Origin: Pleurocapsa sp. PCC 7319
GTDB lineage: Bacteria; Cyanobacteriota; Cyanobacteriia; Cyanobacteriales; Xenococcaceae
Direction of reading: 5' to 3'
DNA: 64,000 bases
NCBI RefSeq assembly: GCF_000332195.1
Contig: NZ_KB235922.1
Location: forward strand, 124,001 to 188,000
Translations under genes and position numbers: made by a program
Notes under the pieces: model-generated
The model's database searches: none
Told to the model about the DNA's origin: nothing
The model's input: the letters and a program-made list of their open reading frames with translations, nothing else
In this document: positions 57,001 to 64,000 of the stretch, in pieces
How positions within the stretch are numbered: the stretch's first letter is position 1
Layout: every line of letters begins with the position of its first letter

Positions 57001-59716
57001 AGCCATTGTTTGCGCTGTCAATTGTAACAGTACCGCCATTACTAGGAGCTCCTACTGTTGTAATAGTTGGCAAAATGCTACTAGAATTTGTATCGTTAGC
57101 TAAAACATCTAGGGCGACAGCAACCTCGTCTTCGCCCACAACAAACAGATCGTCTTTTGCATTAGCCGAAACGTTGGTGTTGGTAATAACGTAATTAGCG
57201 GTATAAGTTGTATCTGTCTCTGGTGCAATAAAAGAAAATTCTGGTGTAGTAACGCCATTAGACCAACCATTAAAAGTATATTCAATACCATTGGCAATAA
57301 TTACTTCGTCAGCAATAATCTGGTGTTGATGGTCGATCGCCGTGTCGAGAACGAATGGACCATCTCTATTTAAGCCATCAAGAGTAAAGTCAACCCCCCC
57401 TAGTATATCTCCATCAATGTTAGAGGCAAATGACAGATCAACTTTTTCGGGAAAAATTGAAATGACTTCTCGATCAAACAAACCATCGGAATCTGTTACT
57501 GTCAGAGTTACTTTGTAGCCGACAGCATCGGAAAAACCATGACCTGTAGTGGGTACGGTAAAGTTATAGCTGCTACCTGTAATCGGTCCAAAATCGGGGT
57601 GGGTATGGTCGTTATGAATCAACTCAGCTGACCATACAAAATTACTAGAAGTAAGGGTTTCATCAGGATCGGTGGCCGTAGCACTAAAAGTAATTGTTTC
57701 TCCTGCCCTAAATAAATCTGTTTCATTGGGGGTGACAATAGTGGAATCTGGAACTCCACCTATTTGAATTATTATGGGTTCTGACATCACCGTACCAGTA
57801 CCGTCAGAAACCTCTAAAGATGCCGTATAAACACCAATTGAATTGTAGTTATAGCTAATATTAGCACCATTGGCGGTATCTCCATTACCAAACTTCCAGG
57901 TATAACTTAGGGGATCATTATCACCATCTGTTGCAGTGGCAGTGAAATTAATTGTCGAGCCAACAGAGCCTATATTTGTATCTGCTGTGGCTTGAGTAAT
58001 TACGGGTAATTGATTGTCTACATTATAAGAAACCCGATTGAGAGTTCCTGTAGAACCTGCAAAATCACCAAAGGTAAGATAATATAACGCTCCATCGGGT
58101 CCTTGTTCGAGAGAAACTATAGATGAGGCATCGTTATCAAAGTTAAAAGCATCCACCACCGTAGGTGTTGAAGGATCTGCGTCTATAACGTTCCCAGCAA
58201 CATCAAATTGGATGTAGCGAATCCAATTTAGAGTATAGTCACCAAAAAAGAAAGCTCCCTGATAATTTTCAGGAAATTGATTTCCTCGGTATACTACTCC
58301 TCCAGTAATAGAACCTCCATTAGGGGTAGATCCAGTATGAGCATAAGCAAAAATAGGATCGGTAGCATTAGGATTGCTGCTAAATCCCTCACTATCAGGC
58401 CAGCCATAATTGACTCCAGCCTGACCCAAGTTTATCTCCTCAAAGGCAGTGGACTGTACGTTCCCCCCAACATCTCCTATAAAATAGCGATCGCTAGGAA
58501 TATCCCAACGGGAACGGAAAGAATTTCTTAGACCATAAGCCCAAACAAAATCTTGATTGCTGTCTGTAGTCGGATCGTTATCTACAAAAGGATTATCTGT
58601 TGGTGCTGTTCCATCGGGATTAACACGATATAGTTTACCGTTGGAAGTGCTTAAATCTGCAACTACGGAGAAATCAAATTCCGATGGTGGAACGTTAAAA
58701 GGTCTTTGATCGCCTACCGTTAAATAGAGTTTGCCATCTGGTCCAAAGTCAAGACCACCACCATCATGATGTCCTGCAACTCCATCTGGTTTCTCAAAAA
58801 CTATAAATTCACTGTTGATATCGGCTTGATTGCCATTATGGGTAAATCTGGAGATTCGATATTCAGGATCGTCTCCAAAGAATTCTGGTTTATGAGAATA
58901 ATAGACATAGATGTAGTCGTTTCCTGGCGTACCAAAATTTGGATCTATAGCAATATCAAGAAGTCCAGCTTCAAAACCTCCTTGAATGTCGCTGGATAAA
59001 TCTAAATACACTTCTGGAGTTGACTGACTATCTTGGGGATCGAAGATGTTGATGACACCATTTTTCTGCAAAAACAACATTCGATTGTCAGGCAAAAAAG
59101 CCATAGAAGTGGGTTCTCTTAACCCAGACAAAACTAATTCTTTCTGGAAGTTGGGTTCGGTTTGTACTACATAATCATTGACAAGAACAAAGTCTAAACT
59201 TTCAATTACATTAGTTTCTAAGGCTAATTCTGCCTCTATATTTCCCGTAGCATATTCTAAATCCCCATCCCCCCCGAATAACCTACTACCAGTTAGATCA
59301 GTGGAAGCAGCAATATCAGACCCAGTCATTTGACTGAAGACATCAACAAACTCTTTTCCTTCTCCTTCTGCTACATTACAACCATAAAGCAAAATATCGC
59401 TATCTTCGGTTAGAACATTACCCCAACTCAGTAACTCATCTTGATATTCTCCTAAGTTCTCTAAGCTGAGGTTAGTATTCCCTAATTGAAGAGAACCGCG
59501 ATCGCCGTGAGAAACTATATGTAGGCTGGATACTTCTTCGTAGTGATTTAATGTTTCTGTAATTTGAGCGATCGCATCTCTCTCTGATTCTAGAATTAAT
59601 ATTTCTGTGTCAGGAGCAATTCCACTTACTAAATCTTCATATCCTAAAATATTACGATCGACAAAAGCTAGATTAGTTTGAGATGATAAAAATTGCTGGT
59701 TTACTGATACTTCCAT
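54098..59716 (-). CDS. Large modular surface protein: DUF4347, sugar dehydrogenase, PKD/cadherin-like and LamG-like domains
   Basis: The 1872-residue protein starts without a classical signal peptide but with a DUF4347 domain (residues about 8-178, including LHIVSHGDRGSLQLG and LLYGCNVAEGEG). This domain is common at the N-terminus of large cyanobacterial secreted proteins. Residues about 185-570 form a PQQ-dependent sugar-dehydrogenase-like beta-propeller (GVAGHHDGGGLDFGPDGKLYLTVGD). Next come PKD-like domains (566-770), then cadherin/VCBS-like repeats (850-1000), a mixed region, LamG-like domain (1223-1436), two VCBS repeats (1453-1645) and a second LamG-like domain (1648-1861). No RTX tail is visible. 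The last two LamG domains are almost identical. It likely binds sugars in the matrix. Confidence 0.9.
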   Translation of the reverse strand: MEVSVNQQFLSSQTNLAFVDRNILGYEDLVSGIAPDTEILILESERDAIAQITETLNHYEEVSSLHIVSHGDRGSLQLGNTNLSLENLGEYQDELLSWGNVLTEDSDILLYGCNVAEGEGKEFVDVFSQMTGSDIAASTDLTGSRLFGGDGDLEYATGNIEAELALETNVIESLDFVLVNDYVVQTEPNFQKELVLSGLREPTSMAFLPDNRMLFLQKNGVINIFDPQDSQSTPEVYLDLSSDIQGGFEAGLLDIAIDPNFGTPGNDYIYVYYSHKPEFFGDDPEYRISRFTHNGNQADINSEFIVFEKPDGVAGHHDGGGLDFGPDGKLYLTVGDQRPFNVPPSEFDFSVVADLSTSNGKLYRVNPDGTAPTDNPFVDNDPTTDSNQDFVWAYGLRNSFRSRWDIPSDRYFIGDVGGNVQSTAFEEINLGQAGVNYGWPDSEGFSSNPNATDPIFAYAHTGSTPNGGSITGGVVYRGNQFPENYQGAFFFGDYTLNWIRYIQFDVAGNVIDADPSTPTVVDAFNFDNDASSIVSLEQGPDGALYYLTFGDFAGSTGTLNRVSYNVDNQLPVITQATADTNIGSVGSTINFTATATDGDNDPLSYTWKFGNGDTANGANISYNYNSIGVYTASLEVSDGTGTVMSEPIIIQIGGVPDSTIVTPNETDLFRAGETITFSATATDPDETLTSSNFVWSAELIHNDHTHPDFGPITGSSYNFTVPTTGHGFSDAVGYKVTLTVTDSDGLFDREVISIFPEKVDLSFASNIDGDILGGVDFTLDGLNRDGPFVLDTAIDHQHQIIADEVIIANGIEYTFNGWSNGVTTPEFSFIAPETDTTYTANYVITNTNVSANAKDDLFVVGEDEVAVALDVLANDTNSSSILPTITTVGAPSNGGTVTIDSANNGLIYTPALDFAGIETFTYSISDGNGGISEGNVRVAIQGINDAPNAVADSFNVAVDSTDNALDILANDLDPDIVNDSPVAIEFSTYEVTEVSIINPSRAVKVKHSIPTGKLSNADLIFDATAAAGNDPHFHMMGMPADMRPNYLTQHNSGGNGDRINFTMAREDRQAFAFEGFSYTSGLFFPGTNAGFTVIATLANGGEISQTFAAAETETAFQAVILDGAGWQNVTSVRFEGSVIGTGTEVSQELNIDNIIVSAASDVLNVTSVSTPNNGGSVSIDNTNGQLIYTPQADFEGTETFGYTISDLAGATSTATVAVNVGTSSSTLPITDGLVLHLEADNGVTTDGSDLVTGWTDQSGLGNNLTGGGDPRLVSNGLNGQPIIAFDGAGDKLENLLGLNGLPAGGEDRTIFFLAKYNSNGYGGFTYGNNATNQAFGLVVDNKGDLSIQAWGFGQDNSSKVDGTGTGWLVQGAKLEGGVLTHYKDGAEIDSSTHNYNTSLAKLVVGAEIDSSPYLDMEVGGIIVYDRALSDAERQQVETYLENKYFTGTPPVNQAPTVENDTAVVTEGAAVQINVLNNDSDTDGTIDATTVTIANQPSNGTVTVDGNTGIITYTHNGTTTTSDSFTYTVADNDGAVSTTATVDLTINPVTTNQAPTVANDNAAVTEGGVVQINVLNNDSDADGTIDVTTVTIANQPSNGTVTVDGNTGIITYTHNGTTTTSDSFTYNVADDDGAVSTTATVDLTINPPSSSTLPITEGLVLHLEADSGVTTDGSDLVTGWTDQSGLGNNLTGGGDPRLVSNGLNGQPIIAFDGAGDKLENLLGLNGLPAGGEDRTIFFLAKYNSNGYGGFTYGNNATNQAFGLVVDNKGDLSIQAWGFGQDNSSKVDGTGTGWLVQGAKLEGGVLTHYKDGAEIDSSTHNYNTSLAKLVVGAEIDSSPYLDMEVGGIIVYDRALSDAERQQVNAYFQDKYGLI
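54135..54775 (-). repeat. Copy A of a 641-bp intragenic duplication (C-terminal LamG-like domain)
   Basis: By eye the 641 bases match 55410-56050 with only two differences and no indels. The copies are 1275 bases apart (425 codons). Both differences change the residue. This indicates very recent duplication or gene conversion. Confidence 0.95.
54785..55370 (-). repeat. Tandem pair of near-identical VCBS repeats (99 codons each)
   Basis: Two units, offset by 297 bases, encode almost the same sequence (QINVLNNDSDxDGTID, TVTIANQPSNGTVTVDGNTG, SDSFTYxVADxDGAVSTTAT). They lie between the two LamG-like domains and form the part enclosed by the longer duplication. Confidence 0.93.
55410..56050 (-). 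repeat. Copy B of the 641-bp intragenic duplication (internal LamG-like domain)
   Basis: This copy encodes residues about 1223-1436 and matches 54135-54775 with two differences. Recombination between the copies would remove or add exactly one LamG-VCBS-VCBS cassette while keeping the frame. Confidence 0.95.
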
Positions 59717-59906
59717 AATTGCGAAATGTCTATAGATAAAAATTTTAAATAGAGTTTTCTGTAGTTCATTCTGATTTAAATCCAGAAGGATATCTGAAAA
59801 GTATCAATAACTACTTTAAAGTGAATTCAGCCATACGAAATTACTAAAGTTTAAATTTGATTGTTTAGGCAATAAATATATCTATGAGGTAACAAAAAAT
59901 TCTATA

Positions 59907-61166
59907 TTATATAACCTCTAATAGAGACTTTTGAGACTGTGAAGAGAAATCATAGTTGATTGATATATCTTCAGTTAAAAATAACCCCTTACGTCTTATA
60001 TATTGTTCAACCAATAGCTCTCTCAACCTATTTTTAGAAATAATTTTTTGTTCTATAAGAATCTCACCTAATTTATTATTAGTGTTATTTTGTAAATTCA
60101 AAATATTGTTTAAACTACGTTGTTTTATATTTTTTCTCTCTATTAAGAGTTGACCTAACTTTATATTCTGATTTTTAAGGTAAAACTTTAATTGAGATAA
60201 AGATATAAAATTACATCGGACTAAAATCTCTCCAATTTTTAAATTTGGTGATAAGATTTGCTGAGATAAAGCTTGATTTAATTCCTTTGTTGATATTATG
60301 TTTTGGCGGATCAAAATTGCACCAAGCTTCTCAGGAGAAAAATTCAAAGTTTCTACATCTACCAATATATTTTCTTCTGATAATCGCCAGCTTGTTTCTC
60401 TTGATTGCTCTTTATATGGAGTCAATATTTGTCTAATAGCCAGATAGATAAAAGGAGGAATCGTTGAGCTATAGCGATGCCACAGGCGGCGAGGCTCTTG
60501 TAATAATCGGTATAACCATTCCAAACCAGAATGTTGAATCAAATAAGGGGCTCGGGGAGTAATTCCTGCATACATAGAAAAAACTGCACCAACACCAATC
60601 ATGACACCTTTAATTAACCCTTGATATTGAGACATCCAGATTTCTTGTTTAGGACATCCCAGACAGACAAAGACAATTCCTGCACCACTTTCATTAATTT
60701 CTTCAATTAGTTCTCTGTCTTTAGTGCGGCGAATTTCATCAATAGACATTAAGGGAATGGATTTCATCCCTGCAACTTTCAAAATAGGATACTCTTGATC
60801 TAATTTTTGCCTTATCTTGCTCAAAATATCTTCGGTAGAGCCAACAAAATAAATAGGAATTCCAGTCTTTTCAGCTAAATTACACAAGTAAAGAAAGACT
60901 TCCATTCCAGGCACTTGATTTTGATGATAAATTCCCAGCAAACGTAACATCCATACCAAAGGTTTACCATCAGGAGTAACCAAATCGGCTTGATGTAAAA
61001 CTTTTTTAAACGAAGAATTACGATAAGCCTCCATAATCATATGAACATTTGCCAAACAGACAGCTTTACTGTCTCTGATTTTTGCCCAGCGCAAAATCAA
61101 CATCATTTGCTCTTCAAAGGGCATACAAGTAACGGGAGTATTAATAACTACTTTCTTAAATATCAT
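59907..61166 (-). CDS. WecG/TagA/CpsF glycosyltransferase fused to four MshEN-type motifs
   Basis: Residues 1-245 are a WecG/TagA/CpsF (GT26) domain: VCLANVHMIMEAYR, ADLVTPDGKPLVWMLRLLG (the T-P-D-G motif), PIYFVGSTEDIL, VFVCLGCPKQEIWM (the G-x-P-x-QE motif), and IGVGAVFSMYAG. Such enzymes add an N-acetylmannosamine- or glucose-type sugar to an undecaprenyl-linked intermediate. Residues 280-388 hold four 24-residue motifs, xLGxxLxxxxxIxxxxLxxxLxxQ: 280-303, 310-333, 336-359 and 365-388. They form two pairs, as in MshEN c-di-GMP receptor domains. The first position is Lys in all four instead of the usual Arg. A direct c-di-GMP control of the enzyme is inferred. It is the first gene of the minus-strand operon. 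Confidence 0.85.
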   Translation of the reverse strand: MIFKKVVINTPVTCMPFEEQMMLILRWAKIRDSKAVCLANVHMIMEAYRNSSFKKVLHQADLVTPDGKPLVWMLRLLGIYHQNQVPGMEVFLYLCNLAEKTGIPIYFVGSTEDILSKIRQKLDQEYPILKVAGMKSIPLMSIDEIRRTKDRELIEEINESGAGIVFVCLGCPKQEIWMSQYQGLIKGVMIGVGAVFSMYAGITPRAPYLIQHSGLEWLYRLLQEPRRLWHRYSSTIPPFIYLAIRQILTPYKEQSRETSWRLSEENILVDVETLNFSPEKLGAILIRQNIISTKELNQALSQQILSPNLKIGEILVRCNFISLSQLKFYLKNQNIKLGQLLIERKNIKQRSLNNILNLQNNTNNKLGEILIEQKIISKNRLRELLVEQYIRRKGLFLTEDISINYDFSSQSQKSLLEVI

Positions 61167-61760
61167 TATATTTACTATTTATACTAAGTTGAGTTCTTTT
61201 AACATAATGCTTCAGTAACTTCTCAAGCAAAAACTAAAAAATTAAATATATGCTGAACACTTGAAAATAGTTAAAATAAGTCAAGCAGTCTTCCTTTTTT
61301 CATATTGATGTGTGTTCAAAAGAATATTTTTTAATTAATATGATATGAATTTTTGTATATACAAAAATTCAAGATTGTTTTATTCACAAGCTAAAGAATA
61401 ACCATTAATATTTTATAAATATTCAAAGACAAAACAAGTAATTAATCATCAAGCCGTTCTATATATAATTTGTATACTACACTTAGTATTTTGAATGTGT
61501 CAATAAACAATTGTCAACTAAACAAAAACATTATATTTGTTACTTTTTTATGAAAAATATATAAAGATAAATGCAGAATGATTGTTATGCTTTAGACATT
61601 ATTATTTTTGTGAAGTAAACTTGAAAAGTAGATTTTGCTTATATCTTATAAACTAAATAATCACAGTATCAATCGAGATAAGCTATTATTTTAGTTTGTT
61701 TGTAAATATCAAATATAGATCGAATTATTTAATAGAAAATATATTTTATTTTTTGTAGTT
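61167..61760. other. 594-bp AT-rich divergent promoter region
   Basis: It separates the minus-strand WecG-like gene from the plus-strand Wzc-like gene, so it must carry promoters for both. It is extremely AT-rich. No coding frame, known riboswitch or clear operator was identified. Candidate -10 boxes are too frequent in AT-rich DNA to choose from. Confidence 0.55.
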
Positions 61761-63932
61761 ATGAATCAAAGTTTTGGAGAGCAAAGATCATACTATCTTA
61801 ATGATGCTTCTGCCAAAGACAATTCAGAAGGAGGATTGAATCTAGGTGAAATCAAAAACATTATTCTGAGAAACTTTCCCCTGATTACTGGTTGTACTTT
61901 AGTTTTAACTTCCTTAGCTTTACTGAAAATTTCAACTACGCCTCCAGTTTATGACGCTAGTTTTGAAATTTTATCTGAAGCACTAAATATTGAAACGAGT
62001 CTAACTTCTACTAACTACAATGAACTGTCTACAGAAACTAGAGAACAAATCACCTCTGTAGATTTAGATGAAGTTCAGCTTAAGGTTTTAAAAAGTCCTA
62101 AACTTATCTTGCGAACTGTTGAATCTCTTAAAAATCAATATTCAGCAATAAATTATCAAGAGATGATCGGCAATTTAACTATCGATATTAAAGAGCAATC
62201 AGATCAACGAAATATTTTACTAGTGATGTATAAACATCACAACAAGCAACAAGTCTCAGATGTGATCGATAATCTTGCTCAAACATATATTGACTATAGT
62301 TTGGAAAAACGTCAATCGGGAATTAAACGAGGGATTGCTTTTTTAGATCAACAAATACCCAAAGTAGACTTGCAAGTCAAAGAAATAGAGAATCAAATCA
62401 GCGACTTAAGAAGTAAATATAATTTTATTGAGCCAAAAATTTCCATCGATCAAATTACAAATCGTTTAAATATTCTGGCTCAAGAACGTGAACAAAATAC
62501 CATTAAACGTCAAGAATTACTCTTGAAGCTTAGAAATCTCGAACAAGAACTAAAACCACAATCCAATAACTCAACTACCGCAATTGAACTAGCTACTCCC
62601 CGATATCTTGAATTACTCAATCAATTACGGAATACTGATGTTGAGATTGGCCGTAAGTCTGCTATTTTTACAAATAATAGTATTGAAATACAAACTTTAA
62701 AACAAGAAAAACAACAAATTGCAGCTTTAATAGTTAAAGAAAGAGAGGCCATACGTCAAAAACTCGACAATCAAATAAAAATATTAGAAAATCGGCAACG
62801 AACTATAACAGTAGAGATAACTAATCTTCAATCAAGACTTGAAGAATGGTCAACAATCTCCAGAGACTACAATCATCTTCAAGAAAAGTTAACTATAGCT
62901 AACAATAAGCTTAATGAATTTACTCTACAAAAAGATGCTCTTCTCGTTGATGCAGCTCAACAAGAAGCTCCTTGGCAACTTTTAAGTCCAGTTACAGAAC
63001 CAAAAATTAACAATATTAGTACTATTAATTATTTAGCGCTAAGTTCTACTCTGGGCTTACTACTGGGAGTGGGAGCAGCTCTCGTTTTAGATAGTTCTCA
63101 AAAAATTATTTATACTTCTGGCAAAGTTGAAGAAATTACCAACTTACCTGTTCTAGGTACTATCCCTTATATTCCCAAGAGTAAGGATTGGTCATTTATT
63201 AGAGAAGCAAGACAACTACCACCACCAGAAGCAAAATTACAGGGATTAAAACAATCTTCCCCGAAGTTAGTTTCTCCAATGTCAATAGAAGCATTTCGCT
63301 CTTTTGCTGCTAATTTAAACCTTTTTAATTTCAATGCCAATCCAGAAGTTTCTTCAGATACTAGTCTTAAGTCTATAGTGATTACCTCTGCCATTCCCAG
63401 AGAAGGAAAATCTACTGTTGCTTTAAATCTTGCTAGAGCCTGTGCTTCTCTAGGAAAAAGAATTCTGCTAGTTGATACAGATTTACGTAGTACAGATTGC
63501 TTAACTAAAAGTTTTGGTCTAGAGTCAGAAATAGGCTTAAGTGATATCTTAAATCAAGACAATACTAATCTAGGGTTAGAATATATCCAGCAAATACCCT
63601 CAGAAGAAAATCTTTTTATTCTTACTTCTGGTTTTAATGCACTCGATACGGACTCTACTAAACTAGACCCTAGTCGATTACTAGTTTCAGGAAAAATGCA
63701 TCATTTGATGGAAGAAATAAAAACCCATTTCGACTTAGTTATTTATGATCTCTGTGCTATTACTGGCTTTGCTGACGTTAATTTACTTGCAGCCAAAACA
63801 GATGGAATTATAGTCGTAACCGGTTTAGGTAAGATACAAAGTATGGCACTAACTGAAGCCCTCAACCAATTAAGGCTTTGCCCAGCTCCCGTCTTAGGAG
63901 TAGCTGTTAACCAAGTGGTCAATAAAAGCTAG
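61761..63932 (+). CDS. Wzc-like chain-length determinant / BY-kinase-like protein
   Basis: The 723-residue protein has the Wzz-type layout: transmembrane helix at residues about 38-58, a long coiled-coil periplasmic region (about 170-400), and a second transmembrane helix at about 422-442. A cytoplasmic P-loop domain follows. Walker A is IPREGKST (545-552), Walker A' ILLVDTDLR, and Walker B IYDLCAI with Asp663, where related kinases normally have the I-I-D-T-P-P motif. The C-terminus ends VAVNQVVNKS with no Tyr cluster. It probably controls polymer length and export, while tyrosine autophosphorylation is doubtful. It is divergent from the minus-strand locus. Confidence 0.9.
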   Translation: MNQSFGEQRSYYLNDASAKDNSEGGLNLGEIKNIILRNFPLITGCTLVLTSLALLKISTTPPVYDASFEILSEALNIETSLTSTNYNELSTETREQITSVDLDEVQLKVLKSPKLILRTVESLKNQYSAINYQEMIGNLTIDIKEQSDQRNILLVMYKHHNKQQVSDVIDNLAQTYIDYSLEKRQSGIKRGIAFLDQQIPKVDLQVKEIENQISDLRSKYNFIEPKISIDQITNRLNILAQEREQNTIKRQELLLKLRNLEQELKPQSNNSTTAIELATPRYLELLNQLRNTDVEIGRKSAIFTNNSIEIQTLKQEKQQIAALIVKEREAIRQKLDNQIKILENRQRTITVEITNLQSRLEEWSTISRDYNHLQEKLTIANNKLNEFTLQKDALLVDAAQQEAPWQLLSPVTEPKINNISTINYLALSSTLGLLLGVGAALVLDSSQKIIYTSGKVEEITNLPVLGTIPYIPKSKDWSFIREARQLPPPEAKLQGLKQSSPKLVSPMSIEAFRSFAANLNLFNFNANPEVSSDTSLKSIVITSAIPREGKSTVALNLARACASLGKRILLVDTDLRSTDCLTKSFGLESEIGLSDILNQDNTNLGLEYIQQIPSEENLFILTSGFNALDTDSTKLDPSRLLVSGKMHHLMEEIKTHFDLVIYDLCAITGFADVNLLAAKTDGIIVVTGLGKIQSMALTEALNQLRLCPAPVLGVAVNQVVNKS

Positions 63933-64000
63933 ATTTTTTGGTTCTGCCGAACTTGAATAATCATTTGCGAGATTTTGATTTTCTTCTCATGGGTACAAAA

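Noticed and set aside
54618-57194. Several plus-strand ORFs opposite the large surface protein gene
   Set aside because: They are shadows of the Thr/Ser/Gly-rich repeat coding on the minus strand; two are near-duplicates simply because the gene is duplicated.
1-64000. CRISPR array, prophage or restriction-modification island
   Set aside because: No regularly spaced repeats with unique spacers, phage structural genes or methylase genes were seen. The tandem repeats have a 7-base period without spacers.

Overview
The window is chromosomal DNA from a fairly AT-rich cyanobacterium. The evidence is the recurrent HIP1 octamer GCGATCGC inside and between genes, a high-light-inducible (Hlip) protein at the left edge, a PII-type regulator, NtcA-like Crp/Fnr proteins, a cyanobacterial group 2 sigma factor and several cyanobacteria-typical families (DUF3122, DUF2288, Uma2). 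No rRNA, tRNA, CRISPR array, prophage or intact transposase gene was seen. The genus cannot be fixed from the sequence alone.

Left half (1-28.3 kb): mostly housekeeping and regulatory genes in short units. In order: Hlip fragment, rpe, a uracil-DNA glycosylase-like gene, sfsA (with a 15-codon upstream ORF and an in-frame repeat insertion), a Uma2 nuclease, a secreted unknown, and a photolyase. Next comes an MbnP/MbnH-like pair (a four-Cys 'metallo-mystery' protein plus its di-haem partner), then a DUF2064 transferase, a CYTH phosphatase-like protein, a divergent PII paralogue beside a Crp/Fnr regulator, a DsbA/HCCA isomerase-like protein, DUF3122, tex, DUF2288, an Ap4A phosphorylase-like gene, ribF, a second Crp/Fnr regulator, a GHL10-type hydrolase, lipA, a SigC-like sigma factor, holB, an FHA protein and a Cu(I)-type P1B ATPase. 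Intergenic DNA here is rich in small palindromes, heptanucleotide tandem repeats and possible IS remnants.

Right half (28.5-64 kb): one large extracellular polysaccharide locus, almost all on the minus strand and tightly packed. It holds gmd, a two-repeat beta-helix (pectate-lyase-like) protein, a Wzy/ligase-like membrane protein, about ten glycosyltransferases, an APH-fold kinase, an FkbM methyltransferase, a nucleotidyltransferase/thymidylate-kinase-like fusion, a sulfotransferase, an FG-GAP/ASPIC protein and an ABC exporter. These are followed by a LamG-like lipoprotein, a 1872-residue modular surface protein (DUF4347, sugar dehydrogenase, PKD/cadherin-like and LamG-like domains) and a WecG/TagA/CpsF glycosyltransferase fused to four MshEN-type motifs. 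Beyond a 594-bp AT-rich divergent promoter region lies a Wzc-like chain-length/BY-kinase protein on the plus strand. Together they suggest synthesis, decoration (6-deoxyhexose, methyl, sulfate), export and surface attachment of a sulfated exopolysaccharide. A c-di-GMP link is possible through the MshEN fusion.

The strongest second-look items are: the WecG-MshEN fusion; the MbnP/MbnH pair with a His-rich insert; the PII paralogue altered at target-binding and 2-oxoglutarate positions; an almost perfect 641-bp duplication inside the 1872-residue protein; a palindromic repeat inserted in frame in sfsA with apparent compensatory changes between copies; and the leader ORF upstream of sfsA.
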